64,000 nucleotides of DNA, taken from positions 58,801,703 to 58,865,702 of the forward strand of contig CAMGYJ010000002.1 in NCBI GenBank assembly GCA_946122785.1, read 5' to 3'. Under the pieces are notes generated by a model, which saw only the letters and a list, made by a program, of their open reading frames with translations, made no database searches and was not told the origin of the DNA. How positions within the stretch are numbered: position 1 is the stretch's first letter; each line of letters starts with the position of its first letter. The translations under genes were made by a program, and so were the position numbers. The stretch is from Linum tenue (taxonomy: Eukaryota; Streptophyta; Magnoliopsida; Malpighiales; Linaceae). Shown here piece by piece: positions 1 through 17,280 of this stretch.

Positions 1-800
1 ACACACAACACAATCTTCCATGAAAATACCTCCAAATTCATATTAAAACACATCCACACACAAATCATTCAACTCATACAAACATTCACATAATTGTAGC
101 TAGGGTTTACAAACACCCAAGTGAAATAAGGGACTACTCCATGCTAGGAGAAGGGAAAACACAAGGGAGAAGAAGGAAACCCATCATGGATATGCTAGCC
201 TTGCTCCATGTGTTGAAGAGATCCTCCTTTGGGGAAGGAATTCCCAAAACCTTGTTTGAAGATGAAACCTAGCTTCTTCTCTTCTTTGGTTCGTCACTTT
301 CTCACTCTAGAAATCTGGAGAAGAAGAAGTTTATCACACTAGGTCTCTCCCCTTTTCCTTCAGCTCAGTCCTCCTTTTATACCTTGGTCGCAGTCAGTTC
401 ACAGTCTTAGTTCACGGTCGTGAACATTCCTCATGGACCGTGATGTCGAACTGATACGCGTTGTTTAATTTAGTCTGTTCACGATCTTACGACCATGAAC
501 TGACTGGGAGTCCGCGAGACGTGCAAACGCTCTTGGAACCTTGGCGCTTCTCGGTCTAGGAGCTATTATCACGGTCCTAAGACCGTGAAAACTCATCTTG
601 GGTCGTGATCCTCAGCTGCTTACCCTCTTTGACTTGTTTTCGCGCCTTTTCGTCCCACTTTCGATTCCGGGGTTAGTTCAACCTGCTAGGGTCTGAAACA
701 TACTAAAACAAAGCACAATCTAGCGTAAAACCACACCTCATGGAGTACAAAAGCATTAAACGTCTAAGGAAAACGGGGATAAAAAGTGTATAATTGCACC
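1..800. repeat. Ty3/gypsy-type LTR/UTR repeat fragment
   Basis: Non-coding repeat. It contains many short palindromic motifs built on 'cacggtc...gaccgtga' (about 410-610). The stretch around 105-180 ('tagctagggttt' followed by 'gtgaa', 'actccat' and a purine-rich run) aligns in order with 63385-63440, so both window ends carry related sequence. It lies directly upstream of gypsy pol remains, which suggests LTR or untranslated sequence of such an element. Exact LTR borders are not visible. Confidence 0.45.
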
Positions 801-804
801 CGAA

Positions 805-2175
805 TCAAGGACCATTTCCCGCTCCCTTTCATTGACCAGATGCTGAATAGGCTAGCGAGACACGATTTCTATTGCTTCATGGATGGCATGTCCGGATACT
901 TTCAAATCCCGATCGCACCGGAGGACTAGGTGAAGACCACTTTCACATGCCCTTTCGACACTTTTGCTTACCGACGGATTTCATTCAGTCTCTGCAATGC
1001 ACCGGCGACCTTCCAGCGGTACATGTTGGCTATCTTCGACCGACTGGTTGGAGGGAATATGGAAGTCTTCATCAATGACTTCTCGGTTCATGGAGACTCC
1101 TTCTCTCATTATCTCCATAACCTAGAACTTGTCATAAAGAGGTGCGAGGAGACGAAGTTGGCACTCAGCTGAGAGAAGTGTTATTTCATGGTTCGAGAAG
1201 GAATTGTACTTGGGAACAAGATCTCCTAGCAGGGGATTGAGGTAGATCGGGCGAAGATAGGACAATCAGTAAGCTACCTCATCTTGTTTCTGTGAAGGGG
1301 ATACGTAGCTTTCTTGGTCATGCAGGCTTCTACTAGAGATTCATCAAGAATTTCTCGAAGATTGCCTTACCTTTGACCAAGCTGTTAGAGAAGGATGCAC
1401 AATTATACTTCACTATAGAGTTCACAACTGCATTTGAGACATTGAAGGAGAAGCTTACCCATGCACTCATCATAGTGACTCCAGATTGGTCTCTCCCATT
1501 TGAGTTGATGTGCGATGCGAGTGACTATGAGGTCAAAGCTGTTCTTGGTCAGAGACGCGACAAACATTTCCATCTCGGCTACTATGCGTCGAAGACCTTG
1601 AACAATTCATAGGAGAACTACATCACCACTGAGAAGGGGTGGCTCGATGTGGTGTATGCCTTCGACAAGTTCCAACCCTAATTGGTGCTCTCGCATGCGG
1701 TGGTCTACACAGACCACTCTGCTATCGCTACCTGATGAGCAAGGTTGATGCCAAGCCTAGGCTCATCCGCTGAATCCTACTGCTGCAGGAGTTTGACATT
1801 GAGATCCGGGACAAGAAAGGAGTAGAGAACGTTGATGCAGATCATCTTTCATGATTGCAAGCCTTTTCGGTGGACAATTTTGTGGAAGAGACCAACGACT
1901 TATTCCCGGATGAGCGATTGCTGGCGCTGTGCTTGGTTGGGAGTGTCACCCCTTGGTACTCTAATCTTGCCAATTATCTGGTGGGCAAGCAGTTACCTAA
2001 GGGGATGGCCACTCACGCTAAGCGCAAATTCTTCTCCAACCTGTAGTACTATTTCTAAGAGGATCCATACATCTTCAGGATCAGAGCAGATGGCGTGATA
2101 AGACGATGCGTGATGGAGCATGAGAAAGGGAGCAAACTATTGCACTATGGAGGGAATTTCAGAGGAGGTTAGGAA
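805..2175 (+). pseudogene. Ty3/gypsy (Athila-like) pol pseudogene: RT, RNase H, start of integrase
   Basis: Translation in shifting frames reads as a retrotransposon polyprotein. Reverse transcriptase is at 835-1230 (FYCFMDGMSGYFQIPIAPED, then TFQRYMLAIFDRL), with the active-site region as FINDF where YxDD is expected. RNase H is at 1370-1760 (PFELMCDASDY and YTDHSAI). A connecting segment DLFPDERLLAL...PWYSNLANYLV runs from 1880 to 2040. The start of the integrase zinc-binding region (IRRCV...YGGNF) is at 2095-2165. Stop codons interrupt the frame (for example at 928, 1170, 1610 and 1680), so it is dead. The FELMCDASD and PWYSNLANYL signatures are typical of the Athila lineage. It is truncated on the 3' side and no intact LTR pair is visible. 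Confidence 0.85.
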
Positions 2176-3255
2176 GGGATAAGAACAAAGATAAAAAAGC
2201 ACAAAAAATATTTTAAATTAAAAAAATGCAAGGACACAACACATAGTAAAATAAATAGTTTCTTCCATGTTAGCCAATTACCAATTTACCCTTAGCAAAA
2301 ATAAAGAAGATAATAGAAATTTGAAAATGGGAAACGTTACATGAAACTCTACTATGAAAATCGATGTATCAAGCACTATAAATATACTTACATGAGACTT
2401 AGTAGGCAATCTAATCATGGTGTAAAAGTCCTTTGGTTTTCAGAGTTTAACTTCGTCTATGGTTGTATTAAAAACGCTACAATAAACTTGTTTAGTGTAA
2501 TTGGTTATTCTTGTTGTTTTTGTTTGAATAGTCTCTGGTTCTAATCTTGATATCAATATCTTTTTATATCGATTAATAAAGAATTGTGAAGAATAAAATG
2601 CACTTCCTACTTTCGCTCTTGTTACAGGAAATTTGAAATGGAGAAAAATATACAAAACTCTACCATATTTTATTGGAGGAAGGGAGGATGGTTATATATT
2701 AATTAATTTATTATAATTATTTAATAGTATAACTAATTAGTTCTACAATAACCCATTATGGGTATGGGCTCAGGCGCCCCCATCGGCCCATAAAAAACAA
2801 GGCAGCACATTGCCTTAGGCCACAGACAGAAAACAGGCCATTGGACAGTCCTCTATTCGGACAAATCGGGTTACCCCAACCGAACTGGATTATATCTTGG
2901 TTCAGAATGAGAGAACCCGTATATTCTTCGGCTCGGCTTCTGGCTTGTCATTAGGTGTTGTACGGTTTGGATTAGTTCAATTTCGAGTGAACTGACCGAA
3001 TGCCTACCCTATTCAGATTGCCTTGTTTGTTAGTTTCACATTTTGCGAATTATTCGAATCAATAACGCTACTAGTTTCCAACGACACTGTGAGTATGTGA
3101 CGAGCTAATAGCGGCTAATTTCGGTTGTATATACTATGAGCCTTATATGTAACCAATAGTAACTCTTAGTTCACATTAACACTAACCCAATCGTTCGATA
3201 GAATAGAATCTCCTTGTCCATCTTCACTTGGTCTGGGTTCAGAGAACTTTAGCAG
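2176..3255. other. Intergenic, no gene recognised
   Basis: AT-rich sequence with only short chance ORFs. At 2760-2860 there is a GC-richer stretch without coding character. I see no TIRs, LTRs or RNA genes here. Confidence 0.5.
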
Positions 3256-3447
3256 AGGGACTGGGAGATTTGCATCACCCATGTCTATAGAGAGGCGAAC
3301 TTTTTAGCTGATAGCCTTGCTCATCGAGGCCATAATCTTCCTATTGGCTCCCATGTTGTTTGCCTGTCTGATTCGGCTATTGCTCATTTATGTATTTTGA
3401 CAATATTAGTGGTTTCACCGTTCGTTTCCTTTATGAGTAAGAGGTAG
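3256..3447 (+). pseudogene. LINE (L1-type) RNase H C-terminal fragment
   Basis: Frame 3256-3447 reads RDWEICITHVYREANFLADS, then LAHRGHNLPIGSHV, and ends at a TAG (3445-3447). This matches the C-terminal plant RNase H-like domain of non-LTR retrotransposons, whose hallmark is 'REAN..AD.LA..G'. The rest of the element is absent. The ORF has no ATG at its start, so ordinary ORF calling misses it. It is a 3' remnant of a LINE ORF2. Confidence 0.8.
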
Positions 3448-3494
3448 TGTTTGCACCCTTTTCACGAAGAAGAAAAAAATCTTTACTTGGCCTA

Positions 3495-4181
3495 GTCGTG
3501 GTTAGGGGTGGGCAACGATTCGATTCACATCGGATCGAATCGGACCGAATCGACTCTCACACCAAATCGGATCGAACTGTTTATCTTTCGATTCGACTTT
3601 GGTTCCTGAATTTGGGATATTTTCGGTTTTGGTTCGGTCCAGACCGAAACCGTAAAATCAAGCTAAGGACCGGAACGAATCGTAATTACTTTAATTGCCT
3701 ATTTTATTAGGCTCTTAGAAGGCAAGTTGACTTGGAGTTGAAAATCCTAGTACCCTACATGACACTTAACTACCTATAAATATGATTGACTTTCCCTTAC
3801 TTTGACTCGCCGCTCCCGCTCCTATAGTCCTACCCTCAAATCAGAGTTCTCATCTGCGTTGCTTCATCAAGAGAGCTGCCTACTTTACCTACAAACTGTG
3901 AACCATGTATTTATATTGTGATCTCTTTTCTTGTTTAATGTTTCAGATATGGAGAAGATGCGAATAAATGACACCAATGAGTGATTTTATACGAATGAAA
4001 GATTAGTCGGTCCAATAGGATGGTCCAAACCGAATCGAGCCATATATGGTTTGATCCGGACCGAATCAAAGTAATAACGATTCGACTTTGATCCTTGATT
4101 TAGAAGAAATTTTGGTCCGATCCGATGATAATTTGGTCCGATCTTGGACCGAATCGACCGATGCCTACCCCTAGTCGTGGT
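3495..4181. mobile_element. Non-autonomous hAT element with 8-bp TSD
   Basis: The element is 3503-4173 (671 bp). Its termini are TAGGGGTGGGCA and TGCCTACCCCTA (inverted, one mismatch in 12). It is flanked by a perfect 8-bp target duplication GTCGTGGT at 3495-3502 and 4174-4181. Subterminal regions are packed with motifs of the 'ggaccgaatcg' type on both strands, as is usual for hAT binding sites. There is no transposase. It ends about 130-290 bp upstream of the PUS7 start codon, so it probably lies in that gene's promoter region. Confidence 0.9.
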
Positions 4182-4303
4182 GTTGGGACCAAGCTCTAGG
4201 GTAAAAATCATCTGATCTAGTTACCGTCCGATGGTGACGGGTAAAAAAACGGTACCGTCTTCCGAACCCTGGGGGCTCTGCAGCCCGCCAAACGAAAACG
4301 ATG

Positions 4304-7300
4304 ATGTGGCAATGGCATCCTTCTCCTTCTGCAGTTACCGTCGCCGCTGCTCGCTGCTTCTTCACTTCCTCGACTACCACTTTAAAACCCTATTGCTTCT
4401 CCTCCTCTGCCAACTCAACCCTTCTTTGTAACCTCGTCTCCGTTTCCCCTCCGCAAGTTCCAATGTCGACGATAGACGAAGCCGACGTCGGAATCCTCTG
4501 CTACATCTCCAAAACCCCCGGATTCCGGGGCATTCTCAAGCAAAGGTAAACTGGTTTTTACTTCTATATATGAAAATCTAGATAATGGCTTTTTCCAGAT
4601 GGTTTGAGTTTCGAGGAACTGAATTCTTTGTTTAGGTATGCTGATTTCATTGTGAATGAAGTTGACACTGAAGGAAATGTGGTTCATTTGACCTCTTTGG
4701 ACGCTCCTGCTCAAGTGGGTCGCCCCTTTGCTTTCCACTCTTTGTTACTCACTTATTTCCTTGGTTGTCTCTGCTTTTTGCTTGGGTTTCCCCCCTTGAT
4801 TTGATTTTGGACACTGGTTTCAGGAGGTAGTGGAGGAAACCGAGACGAAGAAAAGTGATCAAGTGACAAAAGAGAGTTACGAGTCTGAAATTCAGGCCTT
4901 CCGATTACTCGCTGGGGAATCTGATGGTGATCTTTTGGAGGGTTTGATCAATCAAGTTAATTCTGGAAGTGAAGATGGAATTCCGCCTATTGTACTATCT
5001 CCGGATACAGATAAAGGCCATAGAACGGTTGGTTTGTGTCTCTTACTGTTTTCGATGCTCCAACTCGATTAGTAATGGAATTAGATTTGATGGTTCTGTT
5101 GGATTTATTCAGGCAGTGCATAATTTCTTCAAGGAGAAGTTAAAGTTCCTTGTCACTGATACTGTCGACGGACCGGATGCTTCATCGAAATGCATTCGTG
5201 TGAGGTTGAATTCTGGGGGTGGAGGCAATAATAGTGGAAGAAGTTCTAGGAAACGGAAAGAAAGATGCGATAAGGCCTTCGACAGTAGAGGTTCCAAAAG
5301 TTGGCCAGACCATGTTGGCAAGTTTCTAAGGTGATCAGCATATCATTATTCCTTCGTCGATAATTGCTGTGTTCTTAACAGAAGCATTATTCACTTGGTG
5401 TAGTGACATGTGCGATCTTGTATCATACATGGTAATTTTGGATTAGCTGGAGGATATAGTTTCAATTTTGCATAAATACTGAAGGTTCTGTCGCCTTTGG
5501 GTGGTCAGGTTTCATCTGTACAAGGAGAACAAAGACACACAGGAGGCGATTGGTCTCCTAGGAAAGATGCTTGGCATTAAGGTATGCCCTATGTATGTGT
5601 GCTTTTTTTGGGATGGATGACAAATCCTTGTTCTATTTTTCAGTGTCTTCCTCCGACTTTCTTCTGTACTAATGACTGAAGGGATGTTTCGATTTTGACC
5701 GAGGGCATGACAAGGAATATTAATGACTATTTTTGTGAACAGCCAAGGGCATTCGGGTTTTCAGGAACCAAAGATAAACGAGCTATCACCACTCAAAGGG
5801 TGAGCCTACTGGCCCTAATGATTTTTGCTATGAACATCAATTTTGTTCTTGATTCTCGGGATCTACCTTCTTCAGTGCAAAGTTCGTTTTTAGTATATTA
5901 AATAAATACAGCTGGAACTTCATTTTAAGATCTTCTCGGCGAGGTGTAATTTTTCGTGTTCACAAAATTGAAACTACGGATGAAATGCCTCTATTGGGAG
6001 GATAACATTTTCAGTGGATAATTTGGGTCTGCTTCAGGTAACCGTCTTCAAGCAGCAAGCGACTAGAGTAGCTGCTCTGAACGACCGATTGATTGGTATA
6101 AAAGTGGGTGACTTCTGGTAAGTTGAAATCATCACAAGAACTGCACTTTTTACCCAAATTGTTGCATAAATGTGTTAATTGCTGGGAAATTGCCTCAGCT
6201 ATGTCAATGAGGAACTTCTTCTCGGACAGCTCTCAGGCAACAGGTTCACAATCACATTAAGGTATGCATATGCTCTCGTTTGATCAATTTTCTCACCATC
6301 TTGCAGTTTAGCTCTGACAGTATTTTTTTTAATATATTCATTCCTTTAGAGGAGTTGTTGCAGATTGCGAAGAGACCATCAAAGCATCTGCTGAATCTTT
6401 GGGGTTGCATGGGTTCATCAACTATTTCGGTCTGCAGGTACTTTCCTGTTCCTAGTTTCTGCTTGTGTGTCAACAAAGGGCTGCATTCATGTTTTTTAAC
6501 GTTTGTTAGCTTTCATTGGCGGTTTTCAAGAATAGATGGTTCAAGGACTGACATTGTGCTCATTTGTGTTATGAAATTGGCTCTCTCTCTAGCGTTTTGG
6601 AAGTGGTTCTGTAGCAACGCATCTTGTTGGTGCAGCTTTGCTTCGTGGAGAGTGGAAAACAGCCGTAAGCTTGATCCTTGATCCAAGAGAAGGAGATATC
6701 CTTTTTCACATTAGAGCCTATGTTTGAATTATCCAAAATCCTGGAACTTCGGGGAACGTATAAGCACTAGGTTTTTCTTGACTTGAATCTTTCAATACAA
6801 AGAGATGCAGTAAGAATGGTGAGGGAATATTACAAGGAAAGCAATGACATTGATGGAACCTTAAGGCAATTGCCGCGCTATATGGTAGCCGAGAGGGCCA
6901 TTGTAAGTTGTCTTACCTCATAGATAACTTTTTTTTCGTTTTATGTATTCGGTCTTTTCGTCTGTCATTAATTGTGGCCAACTCAGACCTGCATCCTTCC
7001 AACACTTTGCAGCTCCAATGTTTGAAGAAAGCTCCCGGGAATTACTCCCAGGCCATGAAAGCTATACCGAGGACTTTGAGAATGATGTATGTGCACAGTT
7101 ACCAAAGCTATTTGTGGAACCATGCTGCAAGCATGAGGTTCCAAAAATATGGTACGTGTGCTCTGTTTATACAGATACTTTCAGTTTTTTTTCTTTTCTA
7201 GGCATCTGATTTGACAAGTGGGGTCTGTTCATTGTTGGCAGGAAGGCAAGTTGTTGTGGGAGACTTGGTATACCCGATAGATGATGTAACAGAAAAGGAT

Positions 7301-8874
7301 ACTATTGTTGCTGCTACCTCTGAATGTACGGTTGAACCTGAGGAAATCGATAATTGCAGTTATTTAGATGAAGCTTCAGCAATAGAACTTCCTGAGAAAA
7401 AAAACCTCCGTGCTAAGGTATGCTGGGCCACATTCTATGGATTTGAATTAGTTAGTAAATATTCTGTTTAATACAGGTATATATACCTGTACGTATTTTA
7501 TCTGCTTAAAACTTTCGTATCTATATTATTGTCAAGCCGTTTCATTTTTTCCCGTTCATTTGATGACTCCATTACTAAACCCGTATAACACGTTTAATAT
7601 CCGTATTTAATTAATTAAATTGTTAACTTTACTATTATTTATATATTTATTAATTTTTAAAATAATTAATTTTATATATTTATGACTATTACCGTACTAT
7701 TAAAAATAGTATTAGCTTAGAGACGAAGTAAAATATCCGTTCGTATTTTATACGTAACTTTTCCGTACCACATTTTACTAACTATGATTTGATTGATGTT
7801 AGATTGTTAGTCATGTTGTGGTAATAGCGATTAGCTGATGCCAGATGTAATCTACAGACTACTTGAACATGTGGATTTGTGACTAAGATGCTGATTACTT
7901 CTTGCGCCATATAGGTTGTTACTGCAGAAGACATCATTGCTGGGAAATATGCTATTGATGACATCATCCTTCCAATGCCTGGGTCTAGAACAATTTTTCC
8001 CGCCAATGACATCTCTGATGTCTATCATGATTCGGCTAAGAAGGTTGGAAATGTTCCGTAGTTATTCTCTACACAGCATGGAAAGCTGGTTATTCTGTTT
8101 GCACTTATTCTAAACTACTAGATCTTTACGTGGTCGTTATCTAACTTCTGTTTTATCATAATTTGGTCCTTAATCAGGATGGTGTGAATTTAACCGAAAG
8201 TGTGCATAACGTCAAGTAAGTTATCAAGCTGCTCCAAAATTTTCTTACTGAATTCACTGCTTCTATCTAATGATCTATCTCTCCATTGAACAGGGAATTC
8301 TCGATAGCCAGCATGACTGGAAGCTATAGGCAAGTTTTTCACAAGCCGAGGGACTTCGAGTGGTATGACTTCATGAAATCCCCATGTTATTATGGCTGTC
8401 TGAAATCCTTCATGGACAGTCCTTAACTTTGTTTTTAATCGTATATGCAGGCAACTGCTCAAATACACCGATGCTAATGCACCATTAGCAGAGACCGACA
8501 TGGACAGAATTGGCATGGATAAAGCTGAATGTCCTAACGAAGTCAAAGAGGAAGATATCGAGGTGCATCTTGTTGAAGCTAACAGTGGAGAAGGGGACGA
8601 GCCAGTGGAAACTGAAGAAGAAGCTCCTGGTGACCTTGATACACAGGAAACGCAATTAGCTCTGAAGTTAAGCTTCACTCTTCCAGCTTCATGCTATGCT
8701 ACTATGGCCATTCGAGAGCTTCTGAAAACCTCAACATCGGTACGTACCCTTTCCTCTTAAACCCTACATCTTAATCTTGGCTACTTGTTGCTCTTGGCTA
8801 ATGGAATTGATTCTTCTCCATGCCTTTTTTTTTTCCTTCTTCTGCAGGTTGCCTTCCACAAAACTCTGAATTAG
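4304..8874 (+). CDS. PUS7: tRNA/mRNA pseudouridine synthase, PUS7/TruD family (18 exons)
   Basis: Converts uridine to pseudouridine in RNA; TruD-family enzyme. Exons by splice site and phase: (4304 or 4463)-4545, 4636-4714, 4824-5027, 5113-5330, 5509-5581, 5743-5799, 6038-6117, 6199-6261, 6350-6437, 6593-6695, 6799-6902, 7013-7151, 7242-7417, 7915-8043, 8178-8215, 8294-8362, 8451-8739, 8848-8874 (TAG). From ATG 4463 this gives 672 aa; from ATG 4304, 725 aa. The catalytic motif GFSGTKDKRA is in exon 6 (Asp ~230, short form). Other family blocks: ADFIVNEV, GNRFTITLR, YFGLQRFGSGSVATHLVG, MYVHSYQSYLWNHAASMR and LPMPGSR. Exon 4 encodes a Gly/Arg/Lys-rich linker. The upstream in-frame segment (Ser/Ala/Arg-rich, few acids) looks like an organelle-targeting extension. 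The intron after exon 10 is AT-AC. It is convergent with the IQD gene. Confidence 0.95.
6696..6798 (+). other. U12-type AT-AC intron of the PUS7 gene
   Basis: The donor is G|ATATCCTTTTTC, the classical U12 5' site. A branch-like TTTCTTGAC lies at 6774-6782 with the adenine 17 nt from the acceptor TTTCAATAC|AA. Splicing these ends turns G+AA into a Glu codon and joins DPREG to ERDAVRMV in frame. No GT-AG choice keeps the conserved protein. Length is 103 nt. All other introns of the gene are GT-AG. Confidence 0.92.
7440..7794. mobile_element. MITE inside PUS7 intron 13
   Basis: The 497-nt intron 7418-7914 is longer than its neighbours because it holds an AT-rich insert at about 7449-7785. Its ends are inverted (TAGTTAGTAAA / TTTACTAACTA), followed by partly matching TACGTATTTTAT / ATTTTATACGTA blocks. 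The flanks gatttgaat (7440-7448) and gatttgatt (7786-7794) agree at 8 of 9 bases and look like a 9-bp target duplication, as in Mutator-type elements. There is no coding capacity. Confidence 0.6.
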
Positions 8875-9285
8875 AGAGCTATATGATCCCATTAGACACA
8901 GTCTGGCTCAGAGAGATTACTGAAAGAAAATGACAACCGTACAGTGGATTGCGTGGAATGTGTCACTTTAAATTAGACGATAAGTGAAAACGGAACAAAG
9001 CTTGATAGCAGCGAATTTTCAAGAGATTCCGTTACTAATTCTACAGTATCGCTGATCTTCGCCTTGTTCTTCCCTTTCCTCTCTGTCGGAACTTTTAACG
9101 ACGATTTTTCTTTTTGTGGCTCCATAAGTTATACGATTTGTGCTCTTTTTAGTGACAACCCGACCCCGTCCCAGAGTCAGAACATGTTCAAGTGCGGCTG
9201 CGGAGAAGCAAAGAATCAGAAACAGAATACACAAAAACAACAAATTACCGTTGGGTCGTAATAGAGAGTTTCTATCAGGCGATCT
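8875..9285. other. Convergent 3' intergenic region between PUS7 and IQD
   Basis: The 411 bp between the two stop codons should hold both 3'UTRs. The sequence is T-rich (8995-9140). The short ORFs here lack any family resemblance. No repeat is seen. Confidence 0.6.
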
Positions 9286-10731
9286 TTATACCTCGCAGGC
9301 AACGAGAATTTCTCTGTCGCCGTCGCAACAATACTCTTCACCACCCTGTGATGGCGGCGCCACGGTCGACCGATACAGCTTGATGAACCACTGCTCCTGG
9401 ACTTCACCAACGGGCACCCTTTTCGACTGTGCAGCCGACGATGAGAACCCGAGACGAGGAATCTCACTCTGCACGCTGTTCGTTCCATCGCTAGACGGCG
9501 ACCGCCTTGTGTTCGACGAAATGCTCCTACGAGGTCTCTGCCTCGGCTCACTGTGAGACCTCGACTTCGCCCTGGACGACTGCGTCTTCCCCATGTAGCT
9601 CGGCTCCAGGAACGAATCCTGATTCGAAACCGGAGCTCGTCCCGATCCTGACGAGACGCCCTGTTGAGAAGCTCTGTAATGGCGGGTTGTTGCAGGACTG
9701 GTCTGGGTAGAAGAGTAAGAAGACTCCTCGTACGGCCGCTCGCGCTTAAGGTAAGAGAGGTCCCCTGAATGCCTCCTGGTGGCAACTCTCTCAGAATTCG
9801 TCTTCTCGACTGATCCGCTTTGAGCTCTCTTGATCCTCTTCTTGTCGGAAGGAGAAGCTCCGACCTTTGATGACTGATCAACAACTTCTTCTCGTTGAAG
9901 TTGCGAGTGATCGCTCATCTGGATCCTTTGGAAACGAGCTCTGACTTGGATTGACATGACGGCGTGCATCTTTCGGATTGTGGCGCTCATACGTTTCCTC
10001 ACTAGATGGCCTCTAGCTAGTGCTTGTAGCTTCACCAGTGCCTTTAGGGCAGCCAGTGCTTTCCTCGCCTAGCAAAAGAAAATAGAAGACATGTCATATG
10101 ATTGCAACCTGATTCGATGCAAACGCAGATTTAAGTCGAACACCCCTAGTCTGCAGTTTCACAAACGAAACAAACACGAATGGCAGCGGATAACAGAAAG
10201 GTTCTAAGTGGCGATTACCAAGTAAGACCGGAAGGCAGATTGGATCCTGGTGGCAGCAACATGTTCACTAGAGACGATCCTCAGCCGCCTGTCTGTTCCT
10301 GCTGCTTGTTGTGAAGCATTTGACTTCCTCTCGAAGTTCTTAATAGCTTCATGGATGGCCAGCGCCACAGCTTCATTGTTCCCCAGCGACGGACCCAAGA
10401 GCAGCTGCCCGATGGCGTCGGCTGACGAGGCTTGCAGAAGAGGGTTGAAGGTGGTGGTGATGGCGGCCGCGGCGGCGGTGCTGGTACTATGCCTCCTAGA
10501 CAATGATTTGTCGTTGCTTGCTGATGATTTCCCAAAGCTCCATCGCCTCTTGTGATGGTGGGTTGGAGTTTGTGGCGGAAGAACAACACTAGCAGCTGTA
10601 TCTATACTGCCATCTTCTGCGAAAGACGCACCATTTGAGTCCGTCTTGCTACCAACCTTCTTATTGTTGCTATTGCCTCCCTGCTTCTTCCCTAGCAGGA
10701 AATTCATCACCCATTTCCCTGCCTTCCCCAT
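9286..10731 (-). CDS. IQ67-domain (IQD) calmodulin-binding protein
   Basis: Two exons on the minus strand, 10731-10219 and 10068-9286, together 431 aa. The start MGKAGKWVMNFLLGKK is the usual IQD N-terminus; an upstream in-frame ATG at 10752 is less likely. The IQ67 region spans about residues 157-223: RIQSAFRSYL|ARKAL, then LVKLQALARGHLVRKRM and a third IQ-like stretch near MSIQVRARFQRIQ. The single phase-0 intron falls between RSYL and ARKAL, exactly where IQD genes conserve it. Near the C-terminus, SYMGKTQSSRAKSRSHSEP is the DUF4005-type motif. The protein is basic and Ser/Arg-rich. IQD proteins bind calmodulin and usually scaffold at microtubules, plasma membrane or nucleus. It resembles the subgroup starting MGKA.(K/R)W. 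Same strand as the NEK gene, whose stop lies about 800 bp upstream of this start. Confidence 0.95.
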
Positions 10732-11535
10732 CTTAGGATGGAAAATGATCAAGCTAAGCTAATCTCAGAAGAATAAGGAAATGTGAAGTTTGAATACCAA
10801 AACCAATCTTGCTTGCATGACCATCAGAAATACTGCAGGCCATGGCTTTTACATACAGAAATCTCACAGGTCGTTTTCTCTGAGAGTGAATATATTATTA
10901 CGGCAATATTGTTGTTGTGTTGTGCCTGCAGGCTGCAGATGTTTGTTTTCGCTAATTAGAAGCCATTTGGCCACCCCTTCTAACTACTCTTTGTAAAATA
11001 GGACCCATTCTCTCTCGCACTCTCCTGAGTAGTGCCAAAGTTCTTTGACCATATGGATGATAGCAAAAGAACAAGACATGTCATGATGAACAAATGTCTC
11101 TCGACTCGATTCATCCTTTTGCTGTCAAAATTCCACCTTGATCCTGTCGAGTGGTGTGGAAGTCAACAAAACAAACGCACAAAATAAATACACTGACTAT
11201 GAACTATGAAGCTCAATGACTAAAATATTAACCACTACGGCTTGGGAATTAGTCTACTTGTGAGTAAAAACTAACAAGACACTGAGAATCGGAGTCATCA
11301 TCGTCGCCAAGTTCCGACGAGCCACAGATTGCCGGAGCTCATCTGAATTGGATAAAGTAGTGCAAGTTTGCTACACGAACAAGAAAACTTACTACGTTAA
11401 CCGTGGAAAAATAGACAGAAGGAGAAGGAAAGAGAGAGAGCTACTTCGTACAGCCTATCATCTGGACTGAGTGTTACGTCAGCTCATAGTTACAAGAAAA
11501 AGAGCTAAGAAAGCGTAGTAGCAGTGGAAGAAACA
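10732..11535. promoter_or_regulatory. Region between the NEK 3' end and the IQD start: IQD 5'UTR/promoter
   Basis: It should hold the IQD 5'UTR and promoter next to the start codon and the NEK 3'UTR near 11400-11535. On the minus strand a TATA-like 'taatatattc' lies at about 10888-10897, roughly 160 bp upstream of the IQD ATG. This is weak evidence. No ORF or repeat of note. Confidence 0.35.

Positions 11536-17280
<5,745 letters not shown>

Noticed and set aside
6252..6681. 133-aa plus frame across PUS7 exons 9-10
   Set aside because: Reads through introns in a different frame from the conserved protein.
8190..8678. 162-aa minus-strand frame
   Set aside because: Antisense shadow of PUS7 exons 15-17.
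9140..9884. Long frames at 9140-9556 (+) and 9216-9884 (-)
   Set aside because: They overlap IQD exon 2 in other frames and only mirror its composition.
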